A stretch of 64,000 nt of DNA from Aquibacillus rhizosphaerae. Lineage in GTDB: Bacteria > Bacillota > Bacilli > Bacillales > Amphibacillaceae. The stretch lies in assembly GCF_030282825.1 (NCBI RefSeq), contig NZ_JASTZU010000063.1, positions 434,001-498,000 of the forward strand, read 5' to 3'. The notes beneath the pieces were generated by a model. It worked only from the letters and a program-made list of their open reading frames with translations. It made no database searches and had not been told where the DNA came from. Positions 18,965 to 29,378 of this stretch are shown in pieces (position 1 is the first letter of the stretch; each line of letters starts with the position of its first letter). Position numbers and translations under genes: made by a program.

Positions 18965-19303
18965 TTCTTATGTAATAAATGGATACATATTATTAGTGAT
19001 TTAAAAACGGCTTTAGTTATTTTAAATTGCAAATTATATTAAACCTTAGTATTTTTGGCGCGTTAATAAATAATGCGCTTTTTTAAATGGATAGAGTTTC
19101 TGTTCTAAGTTCGCTGGAAAAGTTCTGTTTATATGGATGTGTGGTAATTTATGTTAAAATAAGTATCTATAATAATTATTAAGTACTATGAGTTTATATA
19201 GAACGTTGCGAATGCATATAAAAATCGGTTAATAACATAAAGATGTTAAAGGAAGCAAAAGAACCGTCAAAGTGCTTCTATCAATAAGGAAAGTTGTGGA
19301 GAT
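18965..19303 (+). other. Non-coding stretch before the SNF2 helicase gene
   Basis: A/T-rich and without a credible gene. It holds the hairpin at 19058-19084 and presumably the helicase promoter, although no convincing -35/-10 pair stands out. Confidence 0.4.
19058..19084 (+). terminator. Terminator downstream of the UspA relic
   Basis: GCGCGTTA pairs with TAATGCGC (one G-U) and is followed by six T. It looks like the former terminator of the UspA transcript. Confidence 0.75.
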
Positions 19304-22300
19304 ATGGAAAGTTTACCAGTTTATTTGGAGGAAATTGAAAAGCGCTTTTTAGACACTATGTATCAAAGAGGATACAACTATTTTTTGCAAGGTCGTGTTA
19401 AAACGCTTCATTATGAGGGGTATAACAATAAATGGTATGGAAAAGTGGTTGGTAGCAAAATATATCACGTTATTGTTTCGATAACAGAAGATGACATTGA
19501 CTTTGATTGTGAGTGTTTTGCTTTTCGTGAATTTGATGAGTGTAAACATGTTGTTGCTTGTCTTTTGGAGATTGAAAGTAGACAGCCTAATAATTCTCCT
19601 GAAATGAATGTTGTTAAACAGGAAAGAGAACAACAAACAATCAATTACTTTGTTAACGCTTTTTCGAGCTTCCAACAAACACAAGCCTATAGTAAGGAGA
19701 TAGTGACGAAGCAACCACTTCTAGTAGAGTTTATCGTAAAAACCCAATCCCAATTTACTAGATCTAATTTATGGTCTATTGAACTAAAGGTCGGGGTTAA
19801 ACGAACATATGTTGTAAAAAATATAAATCAGTTTTTAACAGCGGTTGAAGCGGATGAAAACTATTTCTTTACTGAAAGATTCACCTATGACCCTACTGAA
19901 CATGTATTTACGCGTGACGACTTTGATGTTATTCAGTTATTGTTAAAAATTAAAAAGAATGAATTAGCTTATGCTTCAAACTTTTATAGAAAAGATGATA
20001 GAAGCCTGACAATTCCACCAATGGTTGTTGATGAGTTTTTAGCAAAGCTCAAACAAACAAATTTTTCATTTGATTCTACCTATGGTTCCTATAAACAAAT
20101 AGAAATTATTGATAACGAAATACCATTTAGTTTTAAATTAGATAAGGGATCAAATGATAACTTTAGCTTAGATATAACTACACTAATGCAAACACAACTT
20201 TTTGATGCTTACAACTATGCATGGACAAATAACGCGCTATATAAGCTAACAGGTGAACAACAGACTATTTTAAGGGAAATTTCTTCTGGGCTTAAGCAAC
20301 CAGGACGAAGGTTTGTTGAACAAGAGTCAATCCCAATTGCAAAAGAACAGATGGAGTCTTTTTTATCTATCGTTATACCTGAAATGAAAAAAGTAGGTCA
20401 GTTAGAAATCACCGAGCAAGTATCCGATCAAATTTCACAGTATCCTTTAAAAGCTAAAATGTTAGTTGACCTGGATGAAGAAACGCTGTTGGTAGATGTG
20501 GAATATAATTATGGTCCGATTACAATTAATCCTTTCCAACAATATAGTGTTTCTGAGGTTGCAGACACAAACGAGTTAATTATTCGTGATGTGCAAAAAG
20601 AACAAGCAATCATGACTGCAATTGAAACAGCCCTACTAAAATATAATGGCAAAAAATTATATGTGGAAGGCGAAGAAGATATGTATAACTTTCTCTTTCA
20701 TACATTGCCTTATTTGGAGGACAAAGCAGATATATTTCTAACCAACGCAGTGAAGACACTTCTTTTACCAGAGAGTCATGCTCCGGAAACATCATTTGAT
20801 TTTAATAGTGATGGTAGTTTGTTGGAAGTCAGCTTTGATATGAAGGATGTAGATAAAAACCACTTACAAGATATTCTACAAACGGTTATAGAAAAGAAAA
20901 AATATTACCGATTGCCAAATGGTACATTTGTTTCAATTGAAGGCAACGATCAGTTTAGAAATATTAGCAAGTTGTATGCTGATTTAAATGTTAGTTCATC
21001 GGAATTTGAGGATGGTAAGTTGCAGCTGCCAGTGTACCGTGCGCTTCAAGTAGACGAAATTATTAATGAGGGAAGTAGAAATAAAATTCGGGTAGGGAAA
21101 CAATTTCGTCGACTTATTAACGATTTAAAAAATCCTGATCAATTAGATTTTGATAAGCCAGTTAATCTTCAGGCTGAGCTGAGAGATTATCAAGAAATTG
21201 GTTTTCAATGGTTAAAAACGTTAGCACATTATTCGCTTGGTGGGATTCTTGCGGATGATATGGGACTCGGAAAAACATTACAAGCAATCACTTTTTTACT
21301 TTCGGAGAAACAACAATCAGAAGAAGCTAAACCAGCATTAATCGTTTCCCCAGCATCGCTTGTTTATAATTGGAAAATGGAATTTGAAAAATTTGCACCA
21401 GACCTTCAAGTGGAAGTTGTTATTGGTTCACCAATTGAACGCCAAGCGATGTTGGAAAGTCAAGTGATGCCAGATGTATGGATTACTTCTTACCCAACAC
21501 TTCGGCAAGATATTGATTGGTACGCAGATCGAAAGTTCAGCTCCTTTTTCTTAGATGAGGCGCAAGCCATTAAAAATGCGGCTACAAAAACATCAAAAGC
21601 TGTTCGTAGTATTAACGCTCATAAACGTTTTGCTTTAAGTGGTACGCCGATTGAAAATTCACTTGATGAGCTGTGGGCGATTTTTCAAGTAATCTTACCA
21701 GGATTCTTCCCACAGCAAGCAGTTTTTCGCAAACTAGAGGAAGAAAAAATATCGAAAATGGTTCGTCCTTTTATTCTAAGACGTTTAAAAAAAGATGTAC
21801 TAACCGAGTTGCCTGATAAAATTGAAACAACCCATGTTTCGGAACTGACCACAGAACAAAAAGGATTGTATATAGCATATCTTGAAAGAATTCAAAAAGA
21901 GACGAAAGAAACGTTACAGACGGAAGGTTTAAATAAGAGTAGAATCAAGATTTTAGCAGGCTTAACGAGACTAAGACAGTTATGTTGTCATCCGTCTTTA
22001 TTTATTGAGAATTATGAAGGTAGTTCAGGCAAGCTTGAACAGTTAATTGAAATTGTAAGCAATGCCCAAGACAATAAAAAGCGAATGTTAATCTTTTCGC
22101 AGTTTACAAGTATGCTTCATATCATTCGTGAACAGTTAACTAGCATGGGGATTCCTTTCTTTTATATTGACGGGCAAACACCATCAAAGCAACGAGTAGA
22201 GATGGTGGAACGCTTTAATCAAGGTGAAAATGATATCTTTCTTATTTCTCTTAAAGCAGGTGGTACGGGACTGAATTTAACTGGTGCAGACACTGTGATT

Positions 22301-22540
22301 TTATATGACCTATGGTGGAATCCTGCGGTGGAAGAGCAAGCGGCAGGAAGAGCACACCGTATGGGACAGAAGAATGTTGTCCAAGTCATCCGATTATTAA
22401 CAAAAGGAACGATTGAGGAAAAGATTTATCAGTTACAGCAAAGAAAAAAAGAATTAATAGAAAAAGTCATTCAACCAGGTGAAGCAATGTTATCAAGCAT
22501 AACAGAAGATGAGATTCGCGAGTTATTAAGCATAAATTAA
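19304..22540 (+). CDS. SWIM zinc-finger SNF2-family helicase
   Basis: 1078 residues after GTGGAG. A SWIM zinc-binding motif lies at 69-82 (Cys69, Cys71, Cys80, His82). A long middle region of unclear fold follows, then the SNF2 motor: Walker A in DDMGLGKT (about 650), DEAQ box (about 750), SGTPIEN, and the C-terminal helicase domain with SLKAGGTGLNLT and the arginine finger in QAAGRAHRMGQ. Proteins with this order (B. subtilis YwqA type) are ATP-dependent DNA translocases, often linked to DNA repair or transcription-complex removal. It is monocistronic, with terminators on both sides. Confidence 0.93.
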   Translation: MESLPVYLEEIEKRFLDTMYQRGYNYFLQGRVKTLHYEGYNNKWYGKVVGSKIYHVIVSITEDDIDFDCECFAFREFDECKHVVACLLEIESRQPNNSPEMNVVKQEREQQTINYFVNAFSSFQQTQAYSKEIVTKQPLLVEFIVKTQSQFTRSNLWSIELKVGVKRTYVVKNINQFLTAVEADENYFFTERFTYDPTEHVFTRDDFDVIQLLLKIKKNELAYASNFYRKDDRSLTIPPMVVDEFLAKLKQTNFSFDSTYGSYKQIEIIDNEIPFSFKLDKGSNDNFSLDITTLMQTQLFDAYNYAWTNNALYKLTGEQQTILREISSGLKQPGRRFVEQESIPIAKEQMESFLSIVIPEMKKVGQLEITEQVSDQISQYPLKAKMLVDLDEETLLVDVEYNYGPITINPFQQYSVSEVADTNELIIRDVQKEQAIMTAIETALLKYNGKKLYVEGEEDMYNFLFHTLPYLEDKADIFLTNAVKTLLLPESHAPETSFDFNSDGSLLEVSFDMKDVDKNHLQDILQTVIEKKKYYRLPNGTFVSIEGNDQFRNISKLYADLNVSSSEFEDGKLQLPVYRALQVDEIINEGSRNKIRVGKQFRRLINDLKNPDQLDFDKPVNLQAELRDYQEIGFQWLKTLAHYSLGGILADDMGLGKTLQAITFLLSEKQQSEEAKPALIVSPASLVYNWKMEFEKFAPDLQVEVVIGSPIERQAMLESQVMPDVWITSYPTLRQDIDWYADRKFSSFFLDEAQAIKNAATKTSKAVRSINAHKRFALSGTPIENSLDELWAIFQVILPGFFPQQAVFRKLEEEKISKMVRPFILRRLKKDVLTELPDKIETTHVSELTTEQKGLYIAYLERIQKETKETLQTEGLNKSRIKILAGLTRLRQLCCHPSLFIENYEGSSGKLEQLIEIVSNAQDNKKRMLIFSQFTSMLHIIREQLTSMGIPFFYIDGQTPSKQRVEMVERFNQGENDIFLISLKAGGTGLNLTGADTVILYDLWWNPAVEEQAAGRAHRMGQKNVVQVIRLLTKGTIEEKIYQLQQRKKELIEKVIQPGEAMLSSITEDEIRELLSIN

Positions 22541-22575
22541 GGGCATAGTACAGGTTATCCTGTACTATGTCCTTT
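22541..22575. terminator. Bidirectional terminator between convergent genes
   Basis: A 14-base stem (22541-22554 with 22559-22572, one G-U pair) and 4-base loop right after the helicase stop; it also overlaps the 3' end of the reverse-strand DUF2254 gene. Confidence 0.85.
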
Positions 22576-23959
22576 CGTTCATTTCATTTTTGTATTTTTT
22601 AAGTAATTTATCGTAGGCTTGTTCATTTCCTGTTGTTTTTGCGATGTTGTATAATGCTTTCGTGTATTTTCTCTTATCTAAATCATACATATAATCATAT
22701 TCAAAACCACTTGCTATATATTCTGCGAAATCCCAGACATGTTGGTGATCACGTTCTTCTGTACCCTGAGCGATGGCATCTAAGACTTTTAGAAGTTCAA
22801 CTGTTACCACTACATTAGATCTTGCATAGTGTCGTATGGAAGCAAAACCTATATATAAATAGTCTTCAAAAGAAATATCCTGAAGCATCATCCGTAATTT
22901 TGATTCACTGTCAATCATGTAGGGAGTGAATTTTACCTTTTGAGAAATATTTATAAGTAAATCACCAATTTCATAAAGGGTGCCAGTTGCTGTTTTCGGA
23001 TCATCATTTCCTAATGCTCGAATAGAAATTTCAACGAATTTATTAATACTAAATTCAATATCTTGAATTTCCGTCTGACTTTGCGCGATATGAAACATGT
23101 TTTTGTATTTAACTTCATCAATTGCTGCGTCCTGTTGTTTCCAATAGGTTAATACAGGTGTTGAACCAAAAACAAAATGACCAACATTATGTTCTAGCTT
23201 AATAATAAGATCATCATTAATTGCTTCCTCCATTAATAAAGCAAAATCAATGGTTTGTATATAACCAGAATTATTAACAGCAATTTTGTGGCCTTCTTTC
23301 ACTTCTGGAATTTGATCTTTAATTGTATTCTCATTTTCTACTCTATATCTGTCTAATTCATTAAGTAATGACTTTTCGATAATATTAACGGATTCTTTTT
23401 TCATCTCACCTGTCACATGTGACACTTGAAGCCATTTAACAATATGATTAATAAATATAGCAAAATAAGCAATCGATATAGTGGCAAGTAATGTTGCTGT
23501 TGTTGGTACGAAAAAATATGGCGTGGAGTCTTCGTCACCTAAGAATAATAAAGATAATAATACATAAAGAAAGCTTCCACTAAAAACTCCTAATGTTTGT
23601 TGGGTAACCCTAGTCATCATGAAATTTTTAATTATCCTCGGCGAAAATTGACCTGAAAACGTAGTTAAAGCTGTTAAAACACCATAGAAAGTAAAGGAAG
23701 TTAAGGATAAGAGCCCGCCAGTGAGCGTGCTTAATATAGTTTGTGTCAGTTGATAGTCTGCAGTCAGAACAGATGCCATATTATTATTTATTTCTAAGGC
23801 CATTTCCGCCCATAAGGTTATACCAAATAAACAAAGTGCTATGAATCCAAGAAGAGCTGGCCTTATTAATAGATTAGAATAGATTTGATGTCTTCGCTCT
23901 CTGTGTGACATATTGATTAATTTTTTTAACGTTTCAGGGAGTCTTTTAATTGCAATCAT
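22565..23959 (-). CDS. DUF2254 membrane protein
   Basis: 464 residues. Four hydrophobic segments (about 32-52, 75-98, 122-142, 150-175) are followed by a large soluble C-terminal half. The sequence between helices two and three (SLTSFTFYGVLTALTTFSGQFSPRI) is characteristic of DUF2254, a family of uncharacterised bacterial membrane proteins. It stands alone on this strand, converging on the helicase. Function unknown. Confidence 0.85.
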   Translation of the reverse strand: MIAIKRLPETLKKLINMSHRERRHQIYSNLLIRPALLGFIALCLFGITLWAEMALEINNNMASVLTADYQLTQTILSTLTGGLLSLTSFTFYGVLTALTTFSGQFSPRIIKNFMMTRVTQQTLGVFSGSFLYVLLSLLFLGDEDSTPYFFVPTTATLLATISIAYFAIFINHIVKWLQVSHVTGEMKKESVNIIEKSLLNELDRYRVENENTIKDQIPEVKEGHKIAVNNSGYIQTIDFALLMEEAINDDLIIKLEHNVGHFVFGSTPVLTYWKQQDAAIDEVKYKNMFHIAQSQTEIQDIEFSINKFVEISIRALGNDDPKTATGTLYEIGDLLINISQKVKFTPYMIDSESKLRMMLQDISFEDYLYIGFASIRHYARSNVVVTVELLKVLDAIAQGTEERDHQHVWDFAEYIASGFEYDYMYDLDKRKYTKALYNIAKTTGNEQAYDKLLKKYKNEMNERT

Positions 23960-24152
23960 TTTGACACATCCTATTTGAAAGTTATCTGTATTTCTCCCTA
24001 TACCCTCTGTTAGGGTATGATTAACATCTAATCCTTCGTAAATTAGTAGAAGATGTATAGAAAAAGGTGAAATTGAATGGTAGTGTTAGAAGAATGAATT
24101 GGAAGAAGAGGAACCTAATCCTATATAAAATGATAAGAGAAGGAGTGTAAAA

Positions 24153-24833
24153 ATGAGTTCATTTGATTGGCATCAGAAAGCGAGGGAACAATGGGATGAA
24201 AAAGCCGAGTTTTGGAATCAAAGTAGTAAAGGCATGTGGGAGAATGGAAGTCGTAAAACAATCATTCCATTTATAGAAAAACATATGCCAAAAGGAAGAT
24301 ACATTGCAGACCTAGGGTGTGGCGATGGTTTTGGTTCATTGAAATTGTATCAAGCAGGCTATCGCGTGGTTGGTATAGATTTATCGAAAGAAATGATAGA
24401 AAGAGCTAAGAAGGAAAGTGAGCATAATCAATTAGCGTTTGTTGAAGGTGATTTAACTAGTTTGCCTTTTAAAAATGAAACTTTCTCGGGTTTAATGGCT
24501 GTTAATTCGATAGAGTGGACCGAAAAACCTTTAAAAGCATTAAATGAAATGCATCGAGTGTTAAAAAAGGACCATCTATTATGCTTGGGATTACTTGGAC
24601 CAACGGCTGCTCCCCGTTCCAATAGTTATCAGCGTTTGTATGAATCATCCGTTATATGCAATACGATGATGCCTTGGGAGTTTGAACAACTGGCAAAAGA
24701 AAATGGTTGGGAAGTAATAGATAGTCTTGGTGTTTATAAACAAGGGGTTCGTGAAGAATTGATAAAAGATTTACCGTCAGACTTAAAACAAGCACTCACA
24801 TTTATGTGGTTGTTTATGATACGGAAATTATAA
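24153..24833 (+). CDS. Class I SAM-dependent methyltransferase
   Basis: 226 residues after AAGGAG. Methyltransferase_11-type Rossmann fold: motif I IADLGCGDGFG (about 50-60) binds S-adenosylmethionine, the acidic end of strand 2 is VVGIDLSKEM, and motif IV is near MAVNSIEWTEKPL. No membrane segment. The ABC exporter genes begin only 45 bases downstream, so a shared transcript is likely; whether the substrate relates to the exporter is unknown. Confidence 0.88.
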   Translation: MSSFDWHQKAREQWDEKAEFWNQSSKGMWENGSRKTIIPFIEKHMPKGRYIADLGCGDGFGSLKLYQAGYRVVGIDLSKEMIERAKKESEHNQLAFVEGDLTSLPFKNETFSGLMAVNSIEWTEKPLKALNEMHRVLKKDHLLCLGLLGPTAAPRSNSYQRLYESSVICNTMMPWEFEQLAKENGWEVIDSLGVYKQGVREELIKDLPSDLKQALTFMWLFMIRKL

Positions 24834-24878
24834 TAGAGTATAATGAAGCGAGATACAATGGAAGGGGTGATAGGAACG

Positions 24879-25799
24879 ATGATAGAAAACATGATTGAAG
24901 TGGAAGGATTAATCAAAAAATACGAGAAAGCTACGGCTGTTAACAATGTGAGATTCTCCGTCGGTGCTGGAGAAGTTTTTGGTTTACTTGGTCCAAACGG
25001 GGCAGGAAAAACAACAACGATTGAAATGCTGGTTGGTCTCCGTAAACCTGACGGGGGTACGGCGAGACTTGGAGGTTTTGATATTCGTAAACAAATCGGC
25101 CATGTTAAAGAGGTTATTGGTGTACAACTACAATCGACTTCTCTTTTTGAATTATTAACCGTTTCAGAAATAATGAAGATGTATGCAAGTTTTTATCCGA
25201 GTCATGTTTCGATACCAGAATTAATTGAAGACGTCCTATTAACGGAAAAACAAAAGGATAGAGTGAAGCATTTATCGGGAGGGCAAAAGCAACGCTTGGC
25301 GATTGCTTTGGCGATTATTCATGATCCGAAAATTGTCTTTCTTGATGAACCAACAACAGGGTTAGATCCGCAAGCACGAAGAACACTATGGGACATTATT
25401 GAAAACTTGAAATCAAGAGGTAAAACTATTGTTCTCTCCACCCATTATATGGATGAAGCACATGTCTTATGTGATCGGATAGGGATTATGGATCAAGGTG
25501 AATTAATTGCCCTCGACACTCCTGCTACTTTGGTGAAGAACCTCCAATCAGATAGCGCTGTTGAATTTTCACTTTTACATAACGAAGATGATTCATTTCT
25601 ACATTCATTACAAGGTGTCAAACAAATGAGCAATCAAAACGGGCGCTATGTTCTGTACACTGATTCTGTTCAATTGACCTTAACTGATTTGATTCAACAA
25701 GCTTCTACGCAAAATATCAACCTCCAAGACCTCCAAATGAGAACTGCAACTTTAGAAGATGTATTTATAAAGATGACGGGAAGGAGTTTACGAGAATGA
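24879..25799 (+). CDS. ABC exporter ATP-binding protein
   Basis: The ATG at 24879 is preferred over 24843 because AAGGGGTG precedes it at nine bases. About 306 residues. Walker A is GPNGAGKTT, signature LSGGQKQRLA, Walker B IVFLDEPTTGLDP, and the switch His is in LSTHYMDEA. The C-terminal tail is the usual DrrA/CcmA-like regulatory region. It shares a four-base overlap (ATGA) with the ABC-2 permease gene and forms an exporter with it. Drug or toxic-compound export is the common role; the substrate is unknown. Confidence 0.93.
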   Translation: MIENMIEVEGLIKKYEKATAVNNVRFSVGAGEVFGLLGPNGAGKTTTIEMLVGLRKPDGGTARLGGFDIRKQIGHVKEVIGVQLQSTSLFELLTVSEIMKMYASFYPSHVSIPELIEDVLLTEKQKDRVKHLSGGQKQRLAIALAIIHDPKIVFLDEPTTGLDPQARRTLWDIIENLKSRGKTIVLSTHYMDEAHVLCDRIGIMDQGELIALDTPATLVKNLQSDSAVEFSLLHNEDDSFLHSLQGVKQMSNQNGRYVLYTDSVQLTLTDLIQQASTQNINLQDLQMRTATLEDVFIKMTGRSLRE

Positions 25800-26896
25800 A
25801 AGCATACTGGCAACTTACGTTAGCTCAACTTCGAATTTTTTCGCGTAATCGGCAAGTACTATTCTTCACTTTGCTGTTTCCTCTTATTTTAATGGTTGCA
25901 CTTGGATCATTTATAGGTAATAGTGATGGCGTTACACTTTCGCTGACGATTGTAAATCAGGATAATACGAATGCTTCAAAGGAGTTTGTTGCTCTTTTAC
26001 AGGAAAAGGAAGCGGTAGAAATACACCAATCAGATGATTTAGATGGGTCACTTGAATCTTTAGAAAACGGTGACTTACAAATGGTATTGGAAATTCCTAA
26101 GGGTTATGGTGATGCGATTTCCAATCGAATAGAAGATGACGCTGCTTATTCCTTGCCTGTTTACTATAACGAAACGAATATGTCCGCTTCAGAGCTTGGA
26201 CTCACTGTTATCAATGCCACTGTTGATGAATGGAGTAAACAAACAGCGAATTATACCCCAATTGTTGAAATTGAAGCTCAAGGCGTTCGTGCCCTAAACA
26301 TTAAGTATATTGATTTTCTCGTTCCTGGAATTGTAGCAATGATGATTATGAGCAACAATATGAATGGAGTTGCTGGGCAAATTTCAGCATGGCGTGAGCG
26401 TGGTATTTTAAGAAGAATGCAAGGGACTAGACTAAAAGCGTCAACATTTATAGCAGCCCAAATTACTGCGAGGTTAGCCTTAAATGGACTACAAGCTTTA
26501 TTAGTTGTACTTATTGCTAATTTAATCTTTGGTGTTAGCGTTATTGGCTCTTGGTTCCTATTAATTGGATTTGTCGTTTTAGGGACATTAGCTTTTATGG
26601 CTCTTGGCTTTATTATTGCAGGGGTTGCGAAAAACCCAGAGAGTGCTGGGCCAATTGCAGGGTTTGCTACTTTTCCAATGCTTTTTTTAGGAGGAGTTTT
26701 TTTCCCGATTAGCAACATGCCGGATTTTCTTCAACCAATAGTCCAAATCTTGCCTATAGCTCATTTAAGTACGGCACTTCGAGGAGTAATGAATGTTGGT
26801 ACTTCCATAACAGGACTCTGGTTGGAACTGCTCATCCTCAGCGGCTGGGCGATTGTTGCATTTATCATTGCCAGCCGTACATTTAAGTGGGAATAG
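25796..26896 (+). CDS. ABC-2 type exporter permease
   Basis: 366 residues, start overlapping the ATPase stop. One helix near 22-40, a large extracellular loop to about 170, then five helices ending near 360, the ABC2_membrane_3 layout. The loop before TM2 carries DFLVPGIVAMMIMSNNMNG and the FFPISNMPDFLQPI motif lies before the last helix. It is the membrane partner of the preceding ATPase. Its stop codon lies inside the terminator stem. Confidence 0.92.
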   Translation: MKAYWQLTLAQLRIFSRNRQVLFFTLLFPLILMVALGSFIGNSDGVTLSLTIVNQDNTNASKEFVALLQEKEAVEIHQSDDLDGSLESLENGDLQMVLEIPKGYGDAISNRIEDDAAYSLPVYYNETNMSASELGLTVINATVDEWSKQTANYTPIVEIEAQGVRALNIKYIDFLVPGIVAMMIMSNNMNGVAGQISAWRERGILRRMQGTRLKASTFIAAQITARLALNGLQALLVVLIANLIFGVSVIGSWFLLIGFVVLGTLAFMALGFIIAGVAKNPESAGPIAGFATFPMLFLGGVFFPISNMPDFLQPIVQILPIAHLSTALRGVMNVGTSITGLWLELLILSGWAIVAFIIASRTFKWE

Positions 26897-26920
26897 GGAC
26901 AGCGTTCCTATTCCCTATTT
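26889..26920. terminator. Terminator between convergent exporter and UbiA genes
   Basis: GGGAATAGG (26889-26897) pairs with CCTATTCCC (26907-26915); TATTT follows. The stem contains the exporter stop codon and a GGGACAG word in its loop. Confidence 0.75.
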
Positions 26921-26930
26921 CTCCATTTAA

Positions 26931-27860
26931 TTAAATAAAAATACCAAGCCAAATGCCGTTAACCATTGCAAGAATGAGGATGATTTTCTCGAATGCCGAT
27001 ACTTGTTCATCATTATTTATATCCATTTTTATAACAAGAAAAATAGCAGTACTAAGGATAGCTGCTAGTCCAATCATTGCACATAGTCGACTAAATCCTA
27101 ACCAGAATGCGCACAAAGCCGTCAGGAAAAAGTAGAGTAAAGCAGGAAATCGACTGAATCCCATGCCAAATTTTTCAGATGCCCAAACAACGCTTGTTCT
27201 CTTTAAAGGAAAGGCTCGTTTATCTGCATCACGGTCAGGTATATGGTGAACCATTACCCAAGCGATACAAAATAGTCCATTGATCATGGCATTTTGTAAT
27301 GCCCACTCAGGAATAGCCTCAAAGGCTAGCCAAGCACCCGCTATGCCGAGTGCTAAAACGGATGGAAAAGTAGACAACCATTCACCAATAAAAGGGCGGT
27401 AGCTTAATCGTAATGGTGGAAGAGAATAGGAAATCGCTCCCCATAATCCAATCGTTAATAGGAGTGCAAGTTTATAATGGGCGAATAGAGCAAGTCCTAC
27501 TACAAGTGAACTGAGTAGAAAAATCATCGCTATACCAACACGTCTAAGGGAACGAGATGGAATTAGCCCAGTTTGTATCACTCGACTTCCGCCAGATAAA
27601 ATAGCTGGACTATGCTGATCTGTTCCTGATTTGTTGTCCATGTAATCATTTAACACGTGCGTGAGTACTCCATGTATTAAAAATGCAGCAAAAACCAGCA
27701 GGAGAAATATATAAAACAACCTATTATTTGGAACGTTGTAGTATAAATATATTGGAAGCATGGTAGATACAATCGTAGTGACACTAGATGAAATAACTGC
27801 AATTCCGCGTAGTAGGAGCCAACCGCCTTTAATATGGTTAGTAAAGGATGAATCATTCAT
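26931..27860 (-). CDS. UbiA-family prenyltransferase (MenA-like)
   Basis: The start at 27860 is chosen because AAGGAG (27868-27873 on the complement) sits seven bases upstream; the longer frame from 27899 lacks a site. 309 residues with eight or nine membrane helices. The two Mg-binding Asp motifs are present: NDYMDNKSGTD (about residue 72) and DRDADKRA (about 215). UbiA enzymes attach prenyl chains to aromatic rings, as in menaquinone synthesis. The isolated location means this may be a second, specialised paralogue rather than the main menA. Confidence 0.85.
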   Translation of the reverse strand: MNDSSFTNHIKGGWLLLRGIAVISSSVTTIVSTMLPIYLYYNVPNNRLFYIFLLLVFAAFLIHGVLTHVLNDYMDNKSGTDQHSPAILSGGSRVIQTGLIPSRSLRRVGIAMIFLLSSLVVGLALFAHYKLALLLTIGLWGAISYSLPPLRLSYRPFIGEWLSTFPSVLALGIAGAWLAFEAIPEWALQNAMINGLFCIAWVMVHHIPDRDADKRAFPLKRTSVVWASEKFGMGFSRFPALLYFFLTALCAFWLGFSRLCAMIGLAAILSTAIFLVIKMDINNDEQVSAFEKIILILAMVNGIWLGIFI

Positions 27861-28114
27861 AAAAAAACTCCTTACTTGTTTCATGATTTGTAAGTTCAAT
27901 CCAAAGAGAGCGCCTAACCCTAATTTAAACTTATACCCGTTTTACTTGAAATTTAAATGCAATTTTTTTCATGCTTGTAATGTTTACTAGATGTATTCTT
28001 AGGAAAAAATTCTATTTCACTTATAAAAAACTAAGCATTTAAATTTGTTTCTGGTGTTCTTGTTGATACTATGAAATGGACAAATGGAATTTCCAACAAG
28101 AAAGGACAGTTTAA

Positions 28115-29116
28115 ATGACAAACATAAAAATCCCCTTATCCGTGTTAAATCTAGCCCCTATTCGTGAAGGACAAGATGCTAAAGGAGCTATTGATGCAAT
28201 GGTGGATTTGGCGCAAGCGACGGAAAAAATGGGCTATACAAGATATTGGATTGCTGAGCATCATAATACACCAACCTTAGTAAGTTCAGCCACTTCTATG
28301 TTAATAAAACATACATTAGAACATACCGACCAGATTCGAGTTGGGTCTGGGGGAATTATGCTTCCTAACCATGCTCCGCTTGTAGTTGCCGAGCAATTTG
28401 GAACAATGGCAACGATTTACCCTAACCGCTTGGATTTGGGATTAGGTCGGGCACCGGGTACTGATATGGTGACCGCCAGTGCACTACGAAGATCGCAAAA
28501 TGACAGTGTTTATACGTTTCCAGACGATGTATCTGCTTTGCTGAAGTATTTTGGACCTGAAGAGGATCAGGATTATGTAAAAGCTTATCCAGGTGTTAAC
28601 ACGAATATTCCTATTTATATCCTTGGCTCATCGACGGATTCAGCTCATTTGGCAGCTAAACTGGGCTTACCTTATGTATTTGCATCGCACTTTGCACCGA
28701 CACATATGGAAGAGGCTATATCGATATACCGCAGTCGATTCCAACCATCTGAATATTTGGACGCACCTTATATGATGGTATGTCTAAATGTAATAGCAGC
28801 TGATACGGATGAAGAAGCTGCATTCCAGTTAACTACGATGCAACAGTTTTTCTTGAATGTGGTTCGCGGCTCAAAGACACCGTTGCAGCCACCAGTTGAA
28901 AACATGGATCAGATTTGGAGTCAGCGTGAGAAAGAGATGTCATTAGGGATGTCTAGTATGACTCTTTTAGGAGGAAAATCATCGATTCGTGAACAACTGA
29001 CCAGGTTTCAGGAAAAATATAACGTCGACGAAATTATGGCAGTATCTTATATTTACGATCCTGAAAAACAAAAGCAGTCCTATGAGATTTTAAAAGAAGT
29101 AGTAGATGAAAATTAA
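28115..29116 (+). CDS. LLM-class flavin-dependent oxidoreductase
   Basis: 333 residues after AAAGGA. Luciferase-like TIM barrel: the N-terminal strand [13 protein letters not shown], the WIAEHHN motif near 46-52, [20 protein letters not shown], and GLGRAPGTD. These mark the alkanal-monooxygenase-like group found widely in Bacillus (YwcH type). It would oxidise a small substrate using reduced FMN; the substrate is unknown. Single-gene transcript with a strong terminator. Confidence 0.92.
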   Translation: MTNIKIPLSVLNLAPIREGQDAKGAIDAMVDLAQATEKMGYTRYWIAEHHNTPTLVSSATSMLIKHTLEHTDQIRVGSGGIMLPNHAPLVVAEQFGTMATIYPNRLDLGLGRAPGTDMVTASALRRSQNDSVYTFPDDVSALLKYFGPEEDQDYVKAYPGVNTNIPIYILGSSTDSAHLAAKLGLPYVFASHFAPTHMEEAISIYRSRFQPSEYLDAPYMMVCLNVIAADTDEEAAFQLTTMQQFFLNVVRGSKTPLQPPVENMDQIWSQREKEMSLGMSSMTLLGGKSSIREQLTRFQEKYNVDEIMAVSYIYDPEKQKQSYEILKEVVDEN

Positions 29117-29128
29117 GAGTTAAAACAT

Positions 29129-29166
29129 AAGCAATCCCGGTTTTATTCCAGGGGTTGCTTTTTTTA
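29129..29166 (+). terminator. Terminator of the luciferase-like gene
   Basis: AAGCAATCCC (29129-29138) pairs with GGGGTTGCTT (29151-29160, one G-U), followed by seven T. Confidence 0.88.
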
Positions 29167-29378
29167 TATCGGAAATTATAGATTTAGGCTGCAGGTGGAT
29201 TAGGATGATATAAATAAAAAATGTAGAAACAAGAGGTGTATGCTTCATCTGCAGGCACAAATTTAATTGGCAATTCTTCTTATCCATTTTCAAAGTGATA
29301 CAAGAGACCCGTCCCCTGTAACAAGAGATTTGTTAAGTGTATATACTACCTTATCTAATTTTGTTTGGGGTGTTGAAG

